Origin: Polaribacter sp. IC066
GTDB taxonomy: Bacteria; Bacteroidota; Bacteroidia; Flavobacteriales; Flavobacteriaceae
DNA: 64,000 nucleotides
Direction: 5' to 3'
NCBI RefSeq assembly: GCF_007997085.1
Contig: NZ_VORR01000001.1
Coordinates: 62,001-126,000 of the forward strand
A program made the position numbers and the translations under genes. The first letter of the stretch is position 1, and each line of letters begins with the position of its first letter. The notes under the pieces are model-generated. The model searched no databases and was not told the DNA's origin. It saw only the letters and a program-made list of their open reading frames with translations. Shown piece by piece: positions 60,223 to 64,000 of the stretch.

Positions 60223-61710
60223 ATGAAAAAAACATTTAAAAGCTTGTTGGTCATAGCAACCACATCTATTTTATTAATAGGTTGTGAGAGTTACGACTTT
60301 GGTTCTACAGGTGTAGACACCAACAATCCTGTAGAGGCAATACCCTCTTCTTTACTAACAGGAGCACAATCAAAATTGGTGGGCACCGTTAGTTTAAGCG
60401 GTACTGCTACACCTTCTTTATATGTGCAACACTTATCACAAACACAATATACAGAAGAATCTAGATACCAAACTATTAACTTTAACTGGAATGCAGTTGG
60501 AAGTGGTGGTGGTTTTGATGGTAGTGTAAATTTCTATAACAAAGTATTGATCAATTTAGCTAAAATTATTGAGCTAAATACAAATGAAGATACAAAAGCT
60601 GATGTTGCAAGTTATGGATCTAACAACAACCAAATTGCAGTTGCAAAATTGATGTGGGCATACTACTTTCAATGGGCTACAGACCGTTGGGGAATGTTAC
60701 CATATAGCGAAGCATTTGGAGGTGTTAGCGCATCGAAAGCAAAATATGATTCTCAAGAAGAAATCTATGATGATTTGTTTACTAAAATAGATGAAGCATT
60801 GGCACAAATGGATAATGGTGCAGGTCCTCAAGGAGACATTTTATTTTCTGGAGATATGACACTTTGGGCTAAATTTGGTCAAACATTAAAAATGAACATG
60901 GCCATTCGTTTGGCTAAAGTTTACCCATCATCTGGCGGGTATGCTGCAACAAAATTTAATCAAGCAATGGCAGGTTCAATTGCATCAGTTTCAGAAAACA
61001 TCATGTTTCCTTCGATATCAAATGATGCTTATGACAATCCTTACCAAGATGATTATGTAGATTTAAGAAGAGCAGATGAATGTTTAAGTGATGTTTTAGT
61101 AAACAGAATGGACGCATTAAACGATCCACGTTTACCAATGTTTGGAGAACCAGCAATCACTACTGGAACTTTTGTTGGCTTAAGATATGGTTGGGAAGGA
61201 GCAGGAAGTGTTCCTAACGATGATGTGTCTTTTATGAATGATGATTTAATTAAGAATGGCGAAAGAGCTTTACCAATGTATACATTTGCACAGATTTCTT
61301 TTAACAAAGCAGAAGCAGCTCTTTTAGGTTGGATTTCAGGTAGCTCTCAAGCTTATTATGAAGAAGCTATTGCGGCTTCAATGGCGCAGTGGGGCGTTTC
61401 ATCTGCAGATTCAGATGCGTACTTATTAGAAGCAGATATCGTTTACGATGCAGCAAATGCCATGAACCAAATTGCTGAACAAAAATGGTTAGCGTTATTT
61501 TATCAACCCTACGAAGCATGGGCAGAATGGAGAAGACTAGATTACCCAGTTTTAACGCCAGCTGTAGATGCTTTACTTGGTAACTCTATACCAGTAAGAC
61601 ATGGTTACCCAGCCGCAGAACGAAATCAAAACCAAGCAAACTATGAGGCTGCCGTTGCAGCGCAAGGTGCTGATGGTTTGTTTACTAAATTATGGTGGGA
61701 CGTTAACTAA
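60223..61710 (+). CDS. SusD/RagB-family nutrient-binding lipoprotein
   Basis: A 495-residue SusD-like surface lipoprotein with a lipobox (LLIGC, cysteine at residue ~21). The N-terminal SYDFGSTGVDTNNPVEAIPSSLLTGAQ and C-terminal EQKWLALFYQPYEAWAEWRRLDYP are typical of the SusD-like_2 group. It caps the SusC barrel and binds substrate. It is cotranscribed with susC and followed by a strong terminator. Confidence 0.93.
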   Translation: MKKTFKSLLVIATTSILLIGCESYDFGSTGVDTNNPVEAIPSSLLTGAQSKLVGTVSLSGTATPSLYVQHLSQTQYTEESRYQTINFNWNAVGSGGGFDGSVNFYNKVLINLAKIIELNTNEDTKADVASYGSNNNQIAVAKLMWAYYFQWATDRWGMLPYSEAFGGVSASKAKYDSQEEIYDDLFTKIDEALAQMDNGAGPQGDILFSGDMTLWAKFGQTLKMNMAIRLAKVYPSSGGYAATKFNQAMAGSIASVSENIMFPSISNDAYDNPYQDDYVDLRRADECLSDVLVNRMDALNDPRLPMFGEPAITTGTFVGLRYGWEGAGSVPNDDVSFMNDDLIKNGERALPMYTFAQISFNKAEAALLGWISGSSQAYYEEAIAASMAQWGVSSADSDAYLLEADIVYDAANAMNQIAEQKWLALFYQPYEAWAEWRRLDYPVLTPAVDALLGNSIPVRHGYPAAERNQNQANYEAAVAAQGADGLFTKLWWDVN

Positions 61711-61732
61711 TCTATTTTTATTTTTAGAATAT

Positions 61733-61768
61733 AAAAAAGGCACTTTTTAAAAAAAGTGCCTTTTTTTT
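61733..61768 (+). terminator. Terminator of the SusC/SusD operon
   Basis: AAAAAAGGCACTTTTT and AAAAAGTGCCTTTTTTT form a long perfect stem with a T tract, 23 bp after the SusD stop. Confidence 0.9.
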
Positions 61769-61769
61769 G

Positions 61770-62791
61770 TTTTAAATTTAAATAAAGTAACTAAACCTTT
61801 ATTTGCAACAGTGAACTAGTTACTAAAATAAGTAAATTACTATATTATTTTCAGCACATTAGAGAACAGATGACCTAGTTCTTCTAAAGAAAAAAACCAA
61901 AATATACTCTAAAACAGTAAATTAACTTCAGTTCTAAACACTCATTGATTCCATAAAATAGATTTAACCCGACTAAAATTCGTTTCACATTTTGTTATCG
62001 CTTTGCATTAAGCATAAACAATTACTTTAGAAAAAATTGCAAATGCCTTCACTATTTTGTAGTGTTAATATTCATCTTTAAGACGCATACAGCATTTTAT
62101 GGCAACCTATAATTTAAATTCAGATGATATAACACAGCTAGCTTTTGATATTCTAATTCGCCAAGAAAAGTCATTTTACGCATGAATACAACGAAGAAAA
62201 ATTATTGCTAACCAAACATAGATATTTTTATGCTTTGTACTGTTTTTAAGAGAATTCCTTCCCATACAATTTAAAGTGCTTGATAAAAGAAGAAACCCTA
62301 ATAATTAAGAACGAATTAGATTCGTCCATAACTGTATACAGCTTTTCGAAAAAAAAATTATTCATCTATTTTGCTGATAGAAAGTTTGTAATGAAATACG
62401 GATTAGCCTTCTTAAATAAAAACAAAAAAGTTAAAGCGTATCATCTGTTTAAAATATTTAAAACCAAAGAGTTTTCATGTGATCATAGAATTATAGGTAT
62501 ACTTTGAGAACGCTGCCAATTGCAACGTTATATCATCTATCCGAAGAATTTAAAACAAATTTTTTAATCATCTCGTTATTTAATAAGCATTAAAATGCAA
62601 AAGGAGGTTCTTAAGAAAGGTGTTTTAAACCAATCTAACCTGGTAAATATGATATTGAATAAAGAGGTCCACAAAAAATTCGAAGAATATAGAATTTATT
62701 TTACTAGATATGATCGCCTTTGTGTGGTGCTATAAAATCGGAAAATAATTGCATCAAATAAACACTATCAAAATTAAAAACATGACAGAAA
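61770..62791. other. Decayed or non-coding DNA
   Basis: About 1 kb with no intact gene. Short open stretches exist, such as 62280-62507 (75 codons, reading KKLFIYFADRKFVMKYGLAFLNK) and a piece near 62595-62735 (MQKEVLKKGVLNQSNLVN), each broken by stops. They look like protein remnants, but I do not recognise a family with confidence. Confidence 0.4.
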
Positions 62792-62974
62792 GGCTTTGGC
62801 GTTTCTAGTATAAGACTTACACTTGCGAGTGAGAATCTATTTACCATAACAGATTATTCAGATATAGATCCAGAGGCTGCTTCTAACCTAAATAGTGCAG
62901 CTGAAAGAGGTTTAGATCAATATGCCTTTCCAAATTTCAAGACCTATTCTTTAGGTGTTCATATAACTTTTTAA
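62792..62974 (+). pseudogene. C-terminal remnant of a second SusC-family transporter
   Basis: Sixty codons read GFGVSSIRLTLASENLFTIT, then DYSDIDPEAASN and a final FPNFKTYSLGVHITF before TAA at 62972-62974, which is the standard end of SusC barrels (compare NLWLIYSSVDGIDPSEIE and ARTFGLNVKIKF in the intact copy). The rest of the gene is missing. Confidence 0.8.
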
Positions 62975-62984
62975 AAATATATCA

Positions 62985-64000
62985 TAAAAAAATAAATTAA
63001 TTTAGCCTTCATAATATCTATTTTGGTGTTTTCTAATTGTTCTGATGACCAATTGGCTATACAAAACCCTAATGATCAACTTTTAGTGCCATAGAATCAG
63101 AATCAGGTATTAACCAACTAGCTTCTGGGGTTTATCTTTCTTCAGGTAATATTTTTCACTGGTTTGCCATGGCTAACCATGAAATTGTGGGAGATGCCAT
63201 TTATACACCTTGGGGAAACTTCGGTTGGCGCTGGGTAAATCTACCAACCTCTATAACTTTAGATGATGGTACTATAATAACACCCCCATCTGAAGGACCG
63301 CAAGGTGAAGCTTTAGAGGTAAGAAATGTACAAACCCAAGGAGATGCTAAAGCTTTAACACATGAATGATCATCAATGTATCGTGTTAATAATACGTGTA
63401 ACTTATTGTTGAGTTTAGTAGAAGAAACAGGTTTTTCTGAAGATACAGATCTTAATAAAAGTGTTTATAAAGCTTGGGCTTACTTCTAGAAAGGATACGC
63501 ATACTCAAGAATAGGATCTATGTATGCAGCTAGTCTTATTATTTCTGAAGCGGGAGCTAACAATGGAAATAGGTGTCTAGCACAGCTATTTTGGAAGAAG
63601 CTAAAGGTAATTTAGAGTTGGCAAAAACTGAATTACAAGACATATTATCTGGTGACATAAGTGATTTAACCGGAAAAATTATACCTAGCAATTTAAATCC
63701 TTCTGCATTTAGAGGAAATACTTCATCTGCATCGCTAACAAAGGATGCTTGGATACGCAATATCAATACGCTTTTAGCTAGAAATATTTTAGTTAATAAA
63801 AAAATTTCGGACATGACAGCAGCTGATTGGGCAGCAATTACTACGCTTACTAATAATAGTTTACCCGCTTCAGATTATGTATTTGTTATGGAACTAGACG
63901 GTAATAATAATAATAATAATGAGGTAAGTACAACTGTAAATGCAATACTTTCAATTGGATGGCATTTTTTAAGTGAACGTTTGGTTCAAGACTTTAAGGC
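62985..64000 (+). pseudogene. Broken SusD/RagB-family lipoprotein gene (runs off the window)
   Basis: Downstream of the SusC remnant, a lipoprotein-like signal (LAFIISILVFSNCSDDQ) leads into QNPNDQ and a SusD-like body (SGVYLSSGNIFHWFAMANHE, SMYRVNNTCNLLLSLVEE, AWAYF, KGYAYSRIGSMYAASLIISE). The reading is interrupted by a frameshift in the start region (A7 run), stops near 63095, 63367 and 63487, and a shift near 63570. It follows the expected susC-susD order, so a whole uptake locus has decayed. The 3' end lies beyond the window. Confidence 0.8.

Overview
The window is chromosomal DNA of a low-GC Bacteroidota bacterium, almost certainly a marine member of the Flavobacteriaceae (Polaribacter-like; genus not proven). 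The grounds are SusC/SusD TonB-dependent uptake genes, a type IX secretion sorting domain, promoters of the Bacteroidota form TTG-N19/20-TAnnTTTG, few Shine-Dalgarno sites, flavobacterial lipoproteins, and a type II-C CRISPR-Cas system with a 46-nt repeat.

Region 1 (1-13.4 kb) is a defence island. It holds the end of an AbiEi-like antitoxin, an AbiEii toxin, the first ~257 codons of a type IIL (MmeI-like) restriction-modification gene cut off by the CRISPR array, an array of 76 apparently identical repeats and 75 spacers (1681-7425), a hairpin terminator, and cas2, cas1 and cas9 on the minus strand. Beyond cas9 lie two tandem copies of the tracrRNA gene on the plus strand. The anti-repeat sequence shows that crRNA is read from the plus strand, toward cas2. 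Each repeat carries a promoter-like TTG-N19-TATTTTTA, so the array may be transcribed without a leader; no leader is visible on the left.

Region 2 (13.5-33.1 kb) is mixed chromosomal content: a methyltransferase, a YpdA-like reductase, a decayed glutamate-synthase-like gene, L31 type B, glutaminyl cyclase, a large lipoprotein with a duplicated gene tail behind it, an amidohydrolase, an SDR, a SprT-like protein, DUF389 and CIA30 proteins, tRNA-Lys, mlaF/mlaE, a decayed PafA-like phosphatase, a T9SS-sorted protein, CtlX, a fasciclin lipoprotein and an arginine-deiminase-like enzyme. Several intergenic palindromic repeats sit here.

Region 3 (33.1-54.9 kb) is housekeeping on the minus strand: rpsL-rpsG-fusA-rpsJ, then a terminator overlapping a new promoter, then rplC through rplQ (including secY, infA, rpmJ and rpoA), followed by separately terminated carA, eno and gltA.

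Region 4 (55.0-64.0 kb) is outer-membrane related: an Omp85-family protein and an intact SusC/SusD pair with a terminator, then about 2 kb of decayed DNA holding the C-terminal end of a second SusC and a broken SusD-like gene that runs off the window.

The most notable observations are the duplicated tracrRNA gene, the promoter-bearing repeats in a leaderless array fused to a broken R-M gene, the spacer-block duplication, and the promoter nested in the rpsJ terminator.
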